Positions 35,043 through 42,978 of a stretch of DNA of 64,000 nucleotides are shown one piece after another; positions within the stretch are counted from its first letter, which is position 1, and each line of letters starts with the position of its first letter. Origin of the DNA: Pseudomonas jessenii (GTDB taxonomy: Bacteria; Pseudomonadota; Gammaproteobacteria; Pseudomonadales; Pseudomonadaceae); assembly GCF_002236115.1 (NCBI RefSeq), contig NZ_NIWT01000009.1, positions 62,001 through 126,000 of the forward strand. Direction: 5' to 3'. Position numbers and translations under genes: made by a program. The notes beneath the pieces were generated by a model, which was not told the origin of the DNA, did not search any database, and saw nothing but the letters and a program-made list of their open reading frames with translations.

Positions 35043-35054
35043 TGTCTAATCACT
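35043..35054 (-). promoter_or_regulatory. AGYGATTRGACR motif upstream of moaB-moeA
   Basis: The minus strand reads AGTGATTAGACA, 61 nt before the moaB start. It lies in the gap shared with the divergent LysR gene. Confidence 0.6.
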
Positions 35055-35145
35055 CTAACCAACCAGACTATCGAGCCAATCTATCAATATAAAAAGACCA
35101 GAAACAACAGCAATGATAGAGCCCGTCGATAACACCTTAGATAGC

Positions 35146-35157
35146 AGTGATTGGACG
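35146..35157 (+). promoter_or_regulatory. AGYGATTRGACR motif upstream of the LysR gene
   Basis: Reads AGTGATTGGACG in the direction of the LysR gene, 109 nt before its start. It would allow autoregulation if the LysR protein is the factor that binds it. Confidence 0.6.
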
Positions 35158-35266
35158 CACACCGAAGACAATGAGATCGTCTCGGCTCACGATTTCTGCC
35201 TCGCCTTGTGTCTTGCGCACCTGAGTCAATACTTAACCCTTCACTCCCCCGCCAGCAGGTGCCGTC

Positions 35267-36157
35267 ATGGACATCAAACAACTCAAGTTCCTGATCGCCC
35301 TGGAGCAGACCCGCCACTTCGGCCAAGCGGCCGCGCGCTGCCACATCACCCAGCCCACGCTGTCGATGCGCCTGCGCAACCTGGAGGATGAACTGGACCT
35401 GGTGCTGGTCACCCGAGGCCAGCGCTTCGAGGGTTTTACCGAGGCCGGCGAACGGGTGCTGGCGTGGGCCAGGACCCTGCTGGCCGCCCACGACGGGCTC
35501 TTCGCCGAGGCCGCCGCGTGCCGGGGCCAGCTCGTGGGCAACCTGCGCCTAGGGCTGGTACCCCTCAGCAGCTTCAACCCGGTCACCTACATCCAGGGCC
35601 TGTCCCGCAGCTTTCCCGAGCTCAAGTACAGCCTGTCGTCTTTAAGTTCCGACCAGATCATCGAGGGCCTTGGCAACAATCAGCTGGACCTTGGCGTGTG
35701 CTACCTCGATCACGTCAACCCGAGCTATTTCGAGTTTTTCGAGATCGGCGAAACCCGCGTCGGCCTGCTGTACGACAATCGCCACTTCCATTTCGACGGC
35801 ACGCAAATGAGCTGGGAGGACGCCGCCGAACTGCCGCTGGGGATGCTCAGCAACGGCATGCACTACCGCAAATCCATCGACCTGAGCTTTCGCAGCCGCG
35901 GACTGGACCCGCAACCGATCCTGGAAAGCGATTCGACTTACCAGTTGCTGCAGGCGATTCACGAGGGTTTCTGCTGCGCGATCATGCCGCTGGACAGTGG
36001 CCTGGAAGAGCCCATCGAACACCTGGCGTTCATCGAATTGCCGGATGCCAGCGTACTCGCGCCCCTGGGCCTGGTGATGCGCAAGACCGAACCGCGTTCG
36101 GCGATTGCCGAAAAGTGTTTCGCCGAAGCACGAACGTTATTCAGCCGGACTGACTGA
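35267..36157 (+). CDS. LysR-family regulator within the Moco/formate block
   Basis: A 296-aa LTTR: helix-turn-helix at residues 14-40 (HFGQAAARCHITQPTLSMRLRNLE), then an effector domain with LGLVPLSSFNPVTYIQGLSRSFPELKYSL. The start is an ATG with AGCAGGTGCC upstream. It is divergent from moaB and ends 148 bp before fdhD. Its place at the centre of the Moco and fdhD genes makes it the natural candidate for controlling them. The effector might be formate, molybdate or a redox cue; this is inference. Confidence 0.9.
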   Translation: MDIKQLKFLIALEQTRHFGQAAARCHITQPTLSMRLRNLEDELDLVLVTRGQRFEGFTEAGERVLAWARTLLAAHDGLFAEAAACRGQLVGNLRLGLVPLSSFNPVTYIQGLSRSFPELKYSLSSLSSDQIIEGLGNNQLDLGVCYLDHVNPSYFEFFEIGETRVGLLYDNRHFHFDGTQMSWEDAAELPLGMLSNGMHYRKSIDLSFRSRGLDPQPILESDSTYQLLQAIHEGFCCAIMPLDSGLEEPIEHLAFIELPDASVLAPLGLVMRKTEPRSAIAEKCFAEARTLFSRTD

Positions 36158-36163
36158 TCAAGT

Positions 36164-36186
36164 TTCGGTTTTAAAAAAAAACCGAA
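36164..36186 (+). terminator. A/T-rich hairpin after the LysR gene
   Basis: TTCGGTTTT (36164-36172) pairs with AAAACCGAA (36178-36186). It lies 6 nt past the LysR stop. No T-run follows on the plus strand, so termination is only likely. Confidence 0.45.
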
Positions 36187-36238
36187 CCGGACATGTTTGC
36201 CCAGTTTGATAGACATCACCAATCGGCACATCGGAACA

Positions 36239-36250
36239 AGCGATTGGACG
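36239..36250 (+). promoter_or_regulatory. AGYGATTRGACR motif upstream of fdhD
   Basis: Reads AGCGATTGGACG, 54 nt before the fdhD start. Its CGATTGG core (36241-36247) has a perfect inverted partner CCAATCG at 36219-36225, a 7-bp palindrome with a 15-nt gap. Confidence 0.6.
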
Positions 36251-36304
36251 CTGTTTAAAGTTACCCGTAGCCTGAACTTAATTCAGCGCTTCGAGGTTCT
36301 TTTC

Positions 36305-37132
36305 ATGTTGTGCCAAGTTGAACAAACTGATGTTCGAAGCGACACCAATGCCCCCGCGCCCCAACCGTTGAGTGTGAACTTTCGCGAGTACGACAACGCC
36401 GCGTCAGTCTGTCAGGCGGCGCTGGCATCAGAGATTGCACTGGCAATCACCTACAACGGTCTGAGTCAGGCGGTGATGATGGTGTCGCCGGGCAACCTCG
36501 AAGACTTCATCCGTGGCTTCAGCGTCAGCAACGACATCGTTGAGGACCAGAGCGAAATCTACGACTTGCGCCTCACCCGATTCGACCAGGCCGTTCAAGC
36601 CGACGTGCAGATCTCCAGCCGCGCATTCTGGGCGCTGAAGAACCATCGTCGGCAAATGGCCGGTACCAGTGGCTGCGGGCTGTGCGGTGTGGAAGCGCTG
36701 GAGCAGGCCTTGCCGAAACTGCAGATTCTCGATCCGGTTGCCCTGCCGCCCGCCGAGCATTTCATCGACATCCGCAACCGCATCGAACAGGCCCAACAAA
36801 TGGCCCGCAGCAGCGGTGCGCTGCACGCGGCGCTGTACTTCGACCCCCAAGGCAACGCGCTGATCTGCCGCGAAGACATTGGCCGCCACAACGCGCTGGA
36901 CAAGTTGATCGGTGCCCTGCAGCACGCCGGCATCGACAGCCGTTACGGCTTCACCGTAGTCACCAGCCGTTGCAGCCTCGAACTGATCCACAAGGCCGTC
37001 AGGGCCAGGCTCGGTACGCTGGTCAGTCTGTCGGCACCCACCGCCCTGACCGTGCAATGGGCAATCAAACATCGCCTCAACCTGATTCACATCCCCCACC
37101 GCAACGCACCACGCATTTACAGCCCGGCATGA
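36305..37132 (+). CDS. fdhD: Formate dehydrogenase sulfurtransferase FdhD
   Basis: Start at 36305 (GAGG with 8-nt spacing) gives 275 aa; the longer reading frame from 36197 covers the promoter motif and is unlikely. The sulfur-carrying cysteines are Cys124 and Cys127 in TSGCGLCG, and the C-terminal part has the conserved CREDIGRHNALDKLIG and TSRCSLELIHKA. FdhD passes sulfur from a cysteine desulfurase to Mo-bisPGD, activating FdhF-type enzymes, consistent with the FdhF/YdeP gene nearby. 43 nt precede moaC. Confidence 0.95.
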   Translation: MLCQVEQTDVRSDTNAPAPQPLSVNFREYDNAASVCQAALASEIALAITYNGLSQAVMMVSPGNLEDFIRGFSVSNDIVEDQSEIYDLRLTRFDQAVQADVQISSRAFWALKNHRRQMAGTSGCGLCGVEALEQALPKLQILDPVALPPAEHFIDIRNRIEQAQQMARSSGALHAALYFDPQGNALICREDIGRHNALDKLIGALQHAGIDSRYGFTVVTSRCSLELIHKAVRARLGTLVSLSAPTALTVQWAIKHRLNLIHIPHRNAPRIYSPA

Positions 37133-37175
37133 TGCCTTCACCTGATCACCGCGCTGGCAAGCGCAGGAAACTCCC

Positions 37176-37682
37176 ATGACAGACATTTCAGATGCATCGC
37201 CCAATGGCCTGACCCACCTCGACAGCCAGGGTCGCGCCAACATGGTCGATGTCAGCGAAAAAACCTCGACGCTGCGTGAAGCCCAGGCCCAAGCCTGGGT
37301 GCGGATGCGCCCGGAAACCCTGAAGCTGATTCAAAGCGACGGCCACCCCAAGGGCGACGTATTTGCCGTGGCGCGGATCGCCGGAATCATGGCGGCAAAG
37401 AAAACCCATGAGCTGATCCCGCTGTGCCACACCCTTCTGCTCAGTTCGATCCACGTCGAACTCAAGGCCTGCACTCCGGACAGCGTGAAAATCCTCAGTA
37501 CGTGCCGCGTCGAGGGCCAGACCGGGGTCGAACTCGAAGCCCTGACCGCCGTCAGCGTGGCGGCGCTGACCCTCTATGACATGTGCAAGGCGGTAGACCG
37601 GGGCATGGTCATCGATGACATCCGCCTGCTGAGTAAACAAGGTGGCCGCTCCGGTCATTTCAAGTTCGAGGACGCACAATGA
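37176..37682 (+). CDS. moaC: Cyclic pyranopterin monophosphate synthase
   Basis: A 168-aa MoaC: NMVDVSEKTSTLREAQAQ near the start, the active-site region HELIPLCHTLLLSS, and EALTAVSVAALTLYDMCKAVDRGM with the catalytic lysine and aspartate. With MoaA it makes cPMP. The stop overlaps the moaD start (ATGA). A weak GGAAAC precedes the start. Confidence 0.96.
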   Translation: MTDISDASPNGLTHLDSQGRANMVDVSEKTSTLREAQAQAWVRMRPETLKLIQSDGHPKGDVFAVARIAGIMAAKKTHELIPLCHTLLLSSIHVELKACTPDSVKILSTCRVEGQTGVELEALTAVSVAALTLYDMCKAVDRGMVIDDIRLLSKQGGRSGHFKFEDAQ

Positions 37683-37930
37683 TCCTGATCAATTACTTCG
37701 CCCGCTACCGCGAGCAGCTCAACCTGGGCGGTGAAAAACTGCCCCTGACCGACAGCCTCAAGACCATCGAGGACGTGCGCCGACTGCTGATGGCTCGCGG
37801 TGAGGTGTGGAGCCATGTGCTGGGTGAAAGCAACCTGATGTGTGCGCTGAACCAGGAGCTGTGCCATCCAGACCGGGTGATCGAGGACTATGACGAGATC
37901 GCCTTTTTTCCACCGGTCACCGGGGGTTGA
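37679..37930 (+). CDS. moaD: Molybdopterin synthase sulfur carrier subunit
   Basis: An 83-aa ubiquitin-fold protein ending in the essential FFPPVTGG, whose last glycine is thiocarboxylated. It overlaps moaC by 4 nt and precedes moaE by 3 nt, so the subunits are made together. Confidence 0.94.
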   Translation: MILINYFARYREQLNLGGEKLPLTDSLKTIEDVRRLLMARGEVWSHVLGESNLMCALNQELCHPDRVIEDYDEIAFFPPVTGG

Positions 37931-37933
37931 GAC

Positions 37934-38422
37934 ATGACGGTACGGGTCCAGCGTGAAATGTTCGACGTCGGACGGCTGATCGACAGTCTGCAGGCAAACG
38001 ATCCGGGTGTGGGTGCCGTGGTCAACTTCGTCGGCTATGTGCGCGACATCAATCAGGGAGAGGCGGTCAGCGGGTTGTTTCTGGAGTACTACCCGGGCAT
38101 GACCGAACGTTCGCTGCAAAAAATCGTCGACAATGCCAGGGCCCGATGGCCATTGAGGGCCGTGCAGATCGTGCATCGGATCGGCCCGTTGTCGATCAGC
38201 GAGCCGATCGTGTTTGTCGGCGTCAGCAGCCCCCATCGTCAAGCCGCTTTCGAAGCCTGTGCATTCATCATGGACTACCTGAAAACCGACGCGCCGTTCT
38301 GGAAACGCGAAGACGTGGCGTCCGGCGCACGCTGGGTCGATGCCCGTGACAGCGACCGGTCAGCCGTCGAGCGCTGGGCAGATAGGCCACATGAGGCGGC
38401 TATGCAACGCGCTCCGGCCTAG
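37934..38422 (+). CDS. moaE: Molybdopterin synthase catalytic subunit
   Basis: A 162-aa MoaE: VNFVGYVRDINQGEAVSGLFLEYYPGMTERSL near the start, RIGPLSISEPIVFVGVSSPHRQAAFEAC in the middle and DYLKTDAPFWKRE with the catalytic lysines. Together with MoaD it puts two sulfurs into cPMP. Last gene of fdhD-moaCDE. The protein is slightly longer at the C-terminus than E. coli MoaE. Confidence 0.95.
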   Translation: MTVRVQREMFDVGRLIDSLQANDPGVGAVVNFVGYVRDINQGEAVSGLFLEYYPGMTERSLQKIVDNARARWPLRAVQIVHRIGPLSISEPIVFVGVSSPHRQAAFEACAFIMDYLKTDAPFWKREDVASGARWVDARDSDRSAVERWADRPHEAAMQRAPA

Positions 38423-38466
38423 CTACAGTCATCGGCTCAAAGCTTTTCTGCACAAGGAGTTTCCGC

Positions 38467-39825
38467 TTGAGCCCCACGCCCTCCCCGATCACGCAACAGG
38501 ATGTATTGCAACCCCGGTCCATCAGCCTGCGCGAAGCCTTCCTGTTCTGGCTCAAGCTTGGTTTCATCAGTTTCGGCGGGCCGGCGGGGCAGATTTCGAT
38601 CATGCATCAGGAGCTGGTCGAACGCCGGCGCTGGATCTCCGAGCGGCGCTTTCTGCATGCCCTCAACTATTGCATGTTGCTGCCCGGGCCTGAGGCTCAG
38701 CAGTTGGCGACCTACATCGGCTGGCTGATGCACCGGACCTGGGGCGGTGTGATCGCTGGCGTGCTGTTTGTATTGCCTTCGCTGTTCATCCTGATTGCGC
38801 TGTCCTGGGTGTACATCGCCTTTGGTGACGTGCCCGTGGTCGCCGGACTGTTCTACGGGATCAAGCCTGCGGTCACGGCAATCGTGGTGCAGGCGGCTCA
38901 CCGGATCGGCTCGCGGGCGCTGAAGAACGGCTGGTTATGGGGCATCGCCGCCGCGTCCTTCGTGGCCATCTTCGTGCTCAATGTGCCGTTTCCGTTGATC
39001 GTGCTCGGCGCGGCGGTCATCGGTTATTTCGGCGGGCGACTGGCACCGGAAAAATTCAGGACCGGTGGCCACAGCGCTGCGAAACGCTCCTACGGCCCGG
39101 CAGTGATCGACGACGACACCCCAACCCCCGGACACGCCCGCTTCAGTGGCTGGAAACTGGCGCGTCTGGCCGTGATCGGTGCGATCTTGTGGACACTGCC
39201 CATGGCCATGCTCACCGCGTTGTTCGGCTGGGAAGGCACGCTGACCCAGATGGCCTGGTTCTTCACCAAGGCCGCGCTGCTGACCTTTGGTGGCGCCTAC
39301 GCGGTGTTGCCGTATGTCTACCAGGGCGCGGTCGGCCACTACGGATGGCTGACGCCGACGCAGATGATCGACGGCCTGGCGCTCGGTGAAACCACGCCGG
39401 GTCCGTTGATCATGGTTGTCGCCTTCGTCGGTTTTATCGGCGCCTACGTGCATCAGGTCTTCGGCCCGGATCAGGCCTTCGTTGCCGGCGCCATCGCCGC
39501 GACGCTGGTGACCTGGTTCACCTTCCTGCCCTCGTTCCTGTTCATCCTCGCCGGCGGGCCGTTGGTGGAATCGACGCACAACGAACTCAAGTTCACCGCG
39601 CCGCTGACGGCCATTACGGCCGCCGTGGTGGGCGTGATTCTCAACCTGGCCTGTTTCTTTGCCTACCACGTGCTGTGGCCCAAAGGCTTCGAAGGAGCAC
39701 TGGACTGGCCTTCGCTGCTGATCGCGATAGTCGCGGGCGTTGCATTGCTTGGATTCAAGCGCGGGGTGATCGAGGTGTTGATCGGCTGCGGGTTGATCGG
39801 CCTGGGTGTGCACCTGATGTTCTGA
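38467..39825 (+). CDS. chrA: Chromate transporter, ChrA family
   Basis: A 452-aa two-domain CHR protein with about twelve helices. The halves repeat the signature: FWLKLGFISFGGPAGQISIMH with LLPGPEAQQLATYIGW in the first, and FFTKAALLTFGGAYAVLPYVYQ with LGETTPGPLIMVVAFVGFIG in the second. ChrA expels chromate across the inner membrane. The start is TTG, supported by AAGGAG with 8-nt spacing and no nearby ATG. It lies 44 nt after moaE, so it may be partly co-transcribed. In pseudomonads relatives also occur with no link to chromate stress. Confidence 0.9.
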   Translation: MSPTPSPITQQDVLQPRSISLREAFLFWLKLGFISFGGPAGQISIMHQELVERRRWISERRFLHALNYCMLLPGPEAQQLATYIGWLMHRTWGGVIAGVLFVLPSLFILIALSWVYIAFGDVPVVAGLFYGIKPAVTAIVVQAAHRIGSRALKNGWLWGIAAASFVAIFVLNVPFPLIVLGAAVIGYFGGRLAPEKFRTGGHSAAKRSYGPAVIDDDTPTPGHARFSGWKLARLAVIGAILWTLPMAMLTALFGWEGTLTQMAWFFTKAALLTFGGAYAVLPYVYQGAVGHYGWLTPTQMIDGLALGETTPGPLIMVVAFVGFIGAYVHQVFGPDQAFVAGAIAATLVTWFTFLPSFLFILAGGPLVESTHNELKFTAPLTAITAAVVGVILNLACFFAYHVLWPKGFEGALDWPSLLIAIVAGVALLGFKRGVIEVLIGCGLIGLGVHLMF

Positions 39826-39833
39826 AGCAAACA

Positions 39834-39862
39834 TTTACACGCGCCGCAATCCTCCCTAGTAT
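39834..39862 (+). promoter_or_regulatory. Near-consensus sigma-70 promoter
   Basis: TTTACA (39834-39839), exactly 17 nt, then TAGTAT (39857-39862). Transcription would start near 39869, at a GCCATCC/GGATGGC hairpin. It drives the two micro-ORFs that follow, since no annotated gene begins within 400 bp. Confidence 0.6.
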
Positions 39863-39928
39863 CCAGCCATCCCCCGGATGGCTTGTGCTACTGGCCACCG
39901 ACGATTTCCGCCGCCGGAAACCTGCGCC

Positions 39929-40012
39929 ATGCGTACTTTGCCGTCAGAACAGCACCTGCTGAACCTCTCGATCCAGGCCACCTCGCTGCTGGCCGTGGAC
40001 GGCATTGCATGA
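39929..40012 (+). CDS. Putative micro-ORF A (27 aa)
   Basis: ATG at 39929 opens 27 codons (MRTLPSEQHLLNLS... ending AVDGIA). CCGGAAACC upstream is a weak ribosome site. The stop overlaps the next ATG (ATGA), a sign of coupled translation. It lies about 60 nt after the predicted start of transcription. Not recognised; could be a leader peptide pair or the scar of a lost gene. Confidence 0.35.
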   Translation: MRTLPSEQHLLNLSIQATSLLAVDGIA

Positions 40013-40098
40013 AGCGCATCGTCAACCTGCCCATGGCCCTGCGCCGCTCCAAACTGCGTCACTCCGCACGTCCGCCGGATAGCGCCCTGCTCGCCTGA
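40009..40098 (+). CDS. Putative micro-ORF B (29 aa)
   Basis: ATG at 40009 overlaps the stop of ORF A. 29 codons of a basic peptide (MKRIVNLPMALRRSKLRHSA...). A REP palindrome about 50 nt later could end the transcript. No known family. Confidence 0.33.
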   Translation: MKRIVNLPMALRRSKLRHSARPPDSALLA

Positions 40099-40150
40099 TC
40101 GGCGAGCCCCCTCCTTCGCTATCCCTGCGTTTGCTCAGCGTATGCAATCC

Positions 40151-40241
40151 CTGTGGGAGCGAGCTTGCTCGCGATAGCGGAGTGTCATTCGACATCAACG
40201 TCAATAACACTCCGCTATCGCGAGCAGGCTCGCTCCCACAG
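40151..40241. repeat. REP palindrome (TGTGGGAG subtype)
   Basis: CTGTGGGAGCGAGCTTGCTC and its inverse flank a nested stem (CGATAGCGGAGTGT / ACACTCCGCTATCG), giving an unusually long, nearly perfect hairpin of about 90 nt. Confidence 0.9.
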
Positions 40242-40298
40242 GTTGCGCACTTTGACTGACAGGCATTGAGTTTCTTTCAATTTCGTGTGGACACCGCC

Positions 40299-41582
40299 AT
40301 GACTCAACGTTGCAATTCCTACTACACCGCCACCCTCAACCAGGACACCGATTACCCGACGCTGCAAGGCCGGCACCGGGTTGACGTGGTGATCATCGGC
40401 GGCGGCTTCACCGGCGTGGCCACCGCCGTCGAGCTGGCGGAAAAAGGCCTGAAGGTCGCCATCGTCGAAAGCCACAAGATCGGCTGGGGCGCCACCGGGC
40501 GCAATGGCGGCCAGGTCACCGGCAGCCTGTCGGGCGATGAAGCCATGCGCAAACAGATGCGCCGCACCATTGGTGATGAAGTCGATGATTTCATCTGGAA
40601 CCTGCGCTGGCGCGGGCACCAGATCATCCGGCAGCGCGTGGAAAAATACGGCATCGCCTGCGACCTCAAGCACGGCCACCTGCACGCCGCATACAAACCC
40701 GCGCACATGGCCGGCTTGCGCAAGGATTACGAAGAGGCGGTGCACCGTGGCATGGGCGACGAGGTCAGCCTGCTCGACCGCAACCAGGTGCGCGATCTGC
40801 TGCAAAGCGACCTCTACCACGGCGCGATCAAGAACACCCGCAACATGCACCTGCACCCGCTCAACCTGTGCATCGGCGAGGCCCGCGCAGCCGAAAGCCT
40901 CGGTGCGTTGATCTTCGAGAACAGCGAAGTGCTGGAGATCATCCATGGGGACACGCCTGGAGTGCGCACCGCCCACGGATACATCGACGCCAACCAGGTG
41001 CTGCTGGCCGGCGACGTCTACCACAAGCTGGAACCGGGCAAGCTCAAGGGCAAGATTTTTCCGGCCATGGGCGGCATCGTCACCACTGCGCCGCTGGGCG
41101 ATCTGGCCAGACAGATCAACCCCGAAGACCTGGCGGTCTATGACTGCCGCTTCGTGCTCGATTACTACCGCCTCACCGCTGACGGTCGCCTGTTGTTCGG
41201 GGGCGGCGCCAACTACAGCGGCAAGGATTCGCGGGACATCGCCGCCGAGCTGCGTCCGTGCATCGAGCAGACCTTCCCGGCGCTCAAAGGCGTGGCCATC
41301 GATTACCAGTGGAGCTGCGCGATGGGCATCGTGATCAACCGCATCCCACAACTGGGCAAGCTGTCGGACAACGTCTGGTATTGCCAGGGCTACTCCGGCC
41401 ACGGCATCGCCACCACCCATATCATGGGCGAAATCATGGGCCGTGCGATCACAGGAAAACTGGAACAGTTCGACACCTTCGCCGCCTGCCAGCACATCCG
41501 CGTGCCCATGGGCGACCTGCTCGGCAACCCGATGCTCGCCGCCGGCATGTGGTACTACCAGATGCTTGAGCGACTGCGCTGA
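40299..41582 (+). CDS. FAD-dependent amine oxidase, gamma-glutamylputrescine oxidase-like
   Basis: Start 40299 (MTQRCNSYYTATLN) gives 427 aa. The FAD motif is VVIIGGGFTGVATAVELAEKG with VESHKIGWGATGRNGGQ. Late motifs FVLDYYRLTADGRLLFGGG and YCQGYSGHGIATTHIMGE match PuuB/PauB-type enzymes. It is clearly related to the pauB product at 58.6-59.9 kb (shared SYYAAT, YYRLTAD, QGYSGHG) but diverged, so it may act on a different glutamylated amine. It stands alone, bounded by REP elements on both sides, near a DeoR regulator and ornithine decarboxylase. The ribosome site is weak. Confidence 0.88.
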   Translation: MTQRCNSYYTATLNQDTDYPTLQGRHRVDVVIIGGGFTGVATAVELAEKGLKVAIVESHKIGWGATGRNGGQVTGSLSGDEAMRKQMRRTIGDEVDDFIWNLRWRGHQIIRQRVEKYGIACDLKHGHLHAAYKPAHMAGLRKDYEEAVHRGMGDEVSLLDRNQVRDLLQSDLYHGAIKNTRNMHLHPLNLCIGEARAAESLGALIFENSEVLEIIHGDTPGVRTAHGYIDANQVLLAGDVYHKLEPGKLKGKIFPAMGGIVTTAPLGDLARQINPEDLAVYDCRFVLDYYRLTADGRLLFGGGANYSGKDSRDIAAELRPCIEQTFPALKGVAIDYQWSCAMGIVINRIPQLGKLSDNVWYCQGYSGHGIATTHIMGEIMGRAITGKLEQFDTFAACQHIRVPMGDLLGNPMLAAGMWYYQMLERLR

Positions 41583-41653
41583 GGTTACTGGCCAATACAT
41601 TCAACATGGATGTTGTTTGTGCTGGCCTGGAGATTTGTGGTCGACATCGATTC

Positions 41654-41744
41654 CTGTAGGAGCGAGCCTGCTCGCGATGGCGGTGTCTCATTCAGCAGTG
41701 ATGTCGGCTGAAAGTACGCCATCGCGAGCAAGCTCGCTCCCACA
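41654..41744. repeat. REP palindrome, mixed subtype
   Basis: The left arm begins CTGTAGGAGCGAGCC and the right ends GCTCGCTCCCACA, joining the two window-wide variants in one element. It lies between convergent genes. Confidence 0.85.
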
Positions 41745-41753
41745 AAGACCCAC

Positions 41754-42536
41754 TCAAGCCTGCACCACCTCGATCCCCAGCGCCCGGTAATCTTCAACAT
41801 TGCCAGACGCCACATGCCGTTCGGTGATCAGCGTGTGCACGCGGTTGCAAGGCGCGACGACAAAGGGTTCCACCGCCCCGAGTTTGTCCGCCGTGGTGAC
41901 GGCAATCACGTGAGAGGCACAGTCGAGCATCGCCTGTTTCACCGGCACCTCATCAAAATGCAGTGAGCTCAAGCCCACCTGCGGATGAATCGCGCAAACC
42001 CCGGTAAACAGTAGATCGGCCTTGATGCCCGCCAGCAGCCGCAGGGTTTCGTGGCCGCTGGCCGACATCGTCGCCGGGTTGAGCTGGCCGCCCGCCAGAA
42101 TCACCTTGATGCCTTTGTATTCGGACAAGGTGATGGCGGTCATCGGCGACGCGGTGATCGCGGTAATGGCGATGTCCGCCGGCAGCGAACGCGCGATCTG
42201 CAAGGTGGTAGTGCCGGAGTCGAACACCACGATCTGACCGTCTTGCACCCGTCGCGCAGCCAGTTGCGCCAGATGGGTTTTCACCTCATCGGTTTCACTG
42301 ATCCGGGTGAAATAGTCCTTGCCCGTGTCCTTGGGACGCGGCAACGCCCCGCCATGCACCCGCTGCACCAGGCCGACACTGGCCAGTTCCGCCAGATCCC
42401 GGCGGATGGTGTCTTCGGACACCGCGAAATGCTGGCTCAACTCCGAGGCCATGACCTTGCCGTCTCGTTCGAGGATCAACAGGATTTTTTGCCGGCGTAC
42501 GGATGGAAGTTCGGCAGCGGAATGGTTGTCGTGCAT
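41754..42536 (-). CDS. DeoR-family transcriptional regulator
   Basis: A 260-aa repressor: N-terminal helix-turn-helix RRQKILLILERDGKVMASELSQHFAVSEDTIRRDLAELASVGLVQRVHGGAL (about 14-65) and a C-terminal DeoR sugar-phosphate-sensing domain with FDSGTTTLQIARSL. DeoR proteins usually respond to phosphorylated sugars and repress a neighbouring operon, but no sugar operon is adjacent. Its target is unclear. Confidence 0.9.
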   Translation of the reverse strand: MHDNHSAAELPSVRRQKILLILERDGKVMASELSQHFAVSEDTIRRDLAELASVGLVQRVHGGALPRPKDTGKDYFTRISETDEVKTHLAQLAARRVQDGQIVVFDSGTTTLQIARSLPADIAITAITASPMTAITLSEYKGIKVILAGGQLNPATMSASGHETLRLLAGIKADLLFTGVCAIHPQVGLSSLHFDEVPVKQAMLDCASHVIAVTTADKLGAVEPFVVAPCNRVHTLITERHVASGNVEDYRALGIEVVQA

Positions 42537-42731
42537 GTTTTTGCCCGCTTATGCGTGAAATTGCGCTCTTCGGCGAGATTAGCCAAAGCACGGGACAAAC
42601 ACAAACGGGCGGCCGGGCAAACACCTCCAAGTATCATTTTTTTCGATCTTTCAAATCATTACGCCGAATTTTTTATTTTGCTGTGACCTGTTCAAGATAG
42701 CGCCGTCACTCATGTTTCGGATGGAAACCTC

Positions 42732-42800
42732 ATGAATATCAATTTTGCTTTTGCGTGCATGATCGTGGTCTCGTTCACGATTGCGCTGGTACACGCCTGA
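42732..42800 (+). CDS. Putative 22-aa hydrophobic peptide upstream of ornithine decarboxylase
   Basis: ATG at 42732 opens MNINFAFACMIVVSFTIALV-HA then TGA. The whole peptide is one possible membrane helix. GGATGGAAACC lies before it, a moderate ribosome site. It stands 178 nt before the ornithine decarboxylase gene, in the same direction. E. coli speF has a leader peptide in a similar place, but the sequence here is not similar. Translation is inferred. Confidence 0.4.
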   Translation: MNINFAFACMIVVSFTIALVHA

Positions 42801-42978
42801 CCGACAGGTCGTGAGACGTCAAGTTGTGCAAGGTCGCGGTAAAACGCCTGACAGATCAGAAATATGCTCTATAACCAGTGGTGACACGATTTCCGATCAG
42901 GGGAACTGGAAGACTCCTCCGGAAGTTGATCTCTAAAAAAGCTGCGGACAATTGAGTGCCCGCCAGGAGACACCACCC

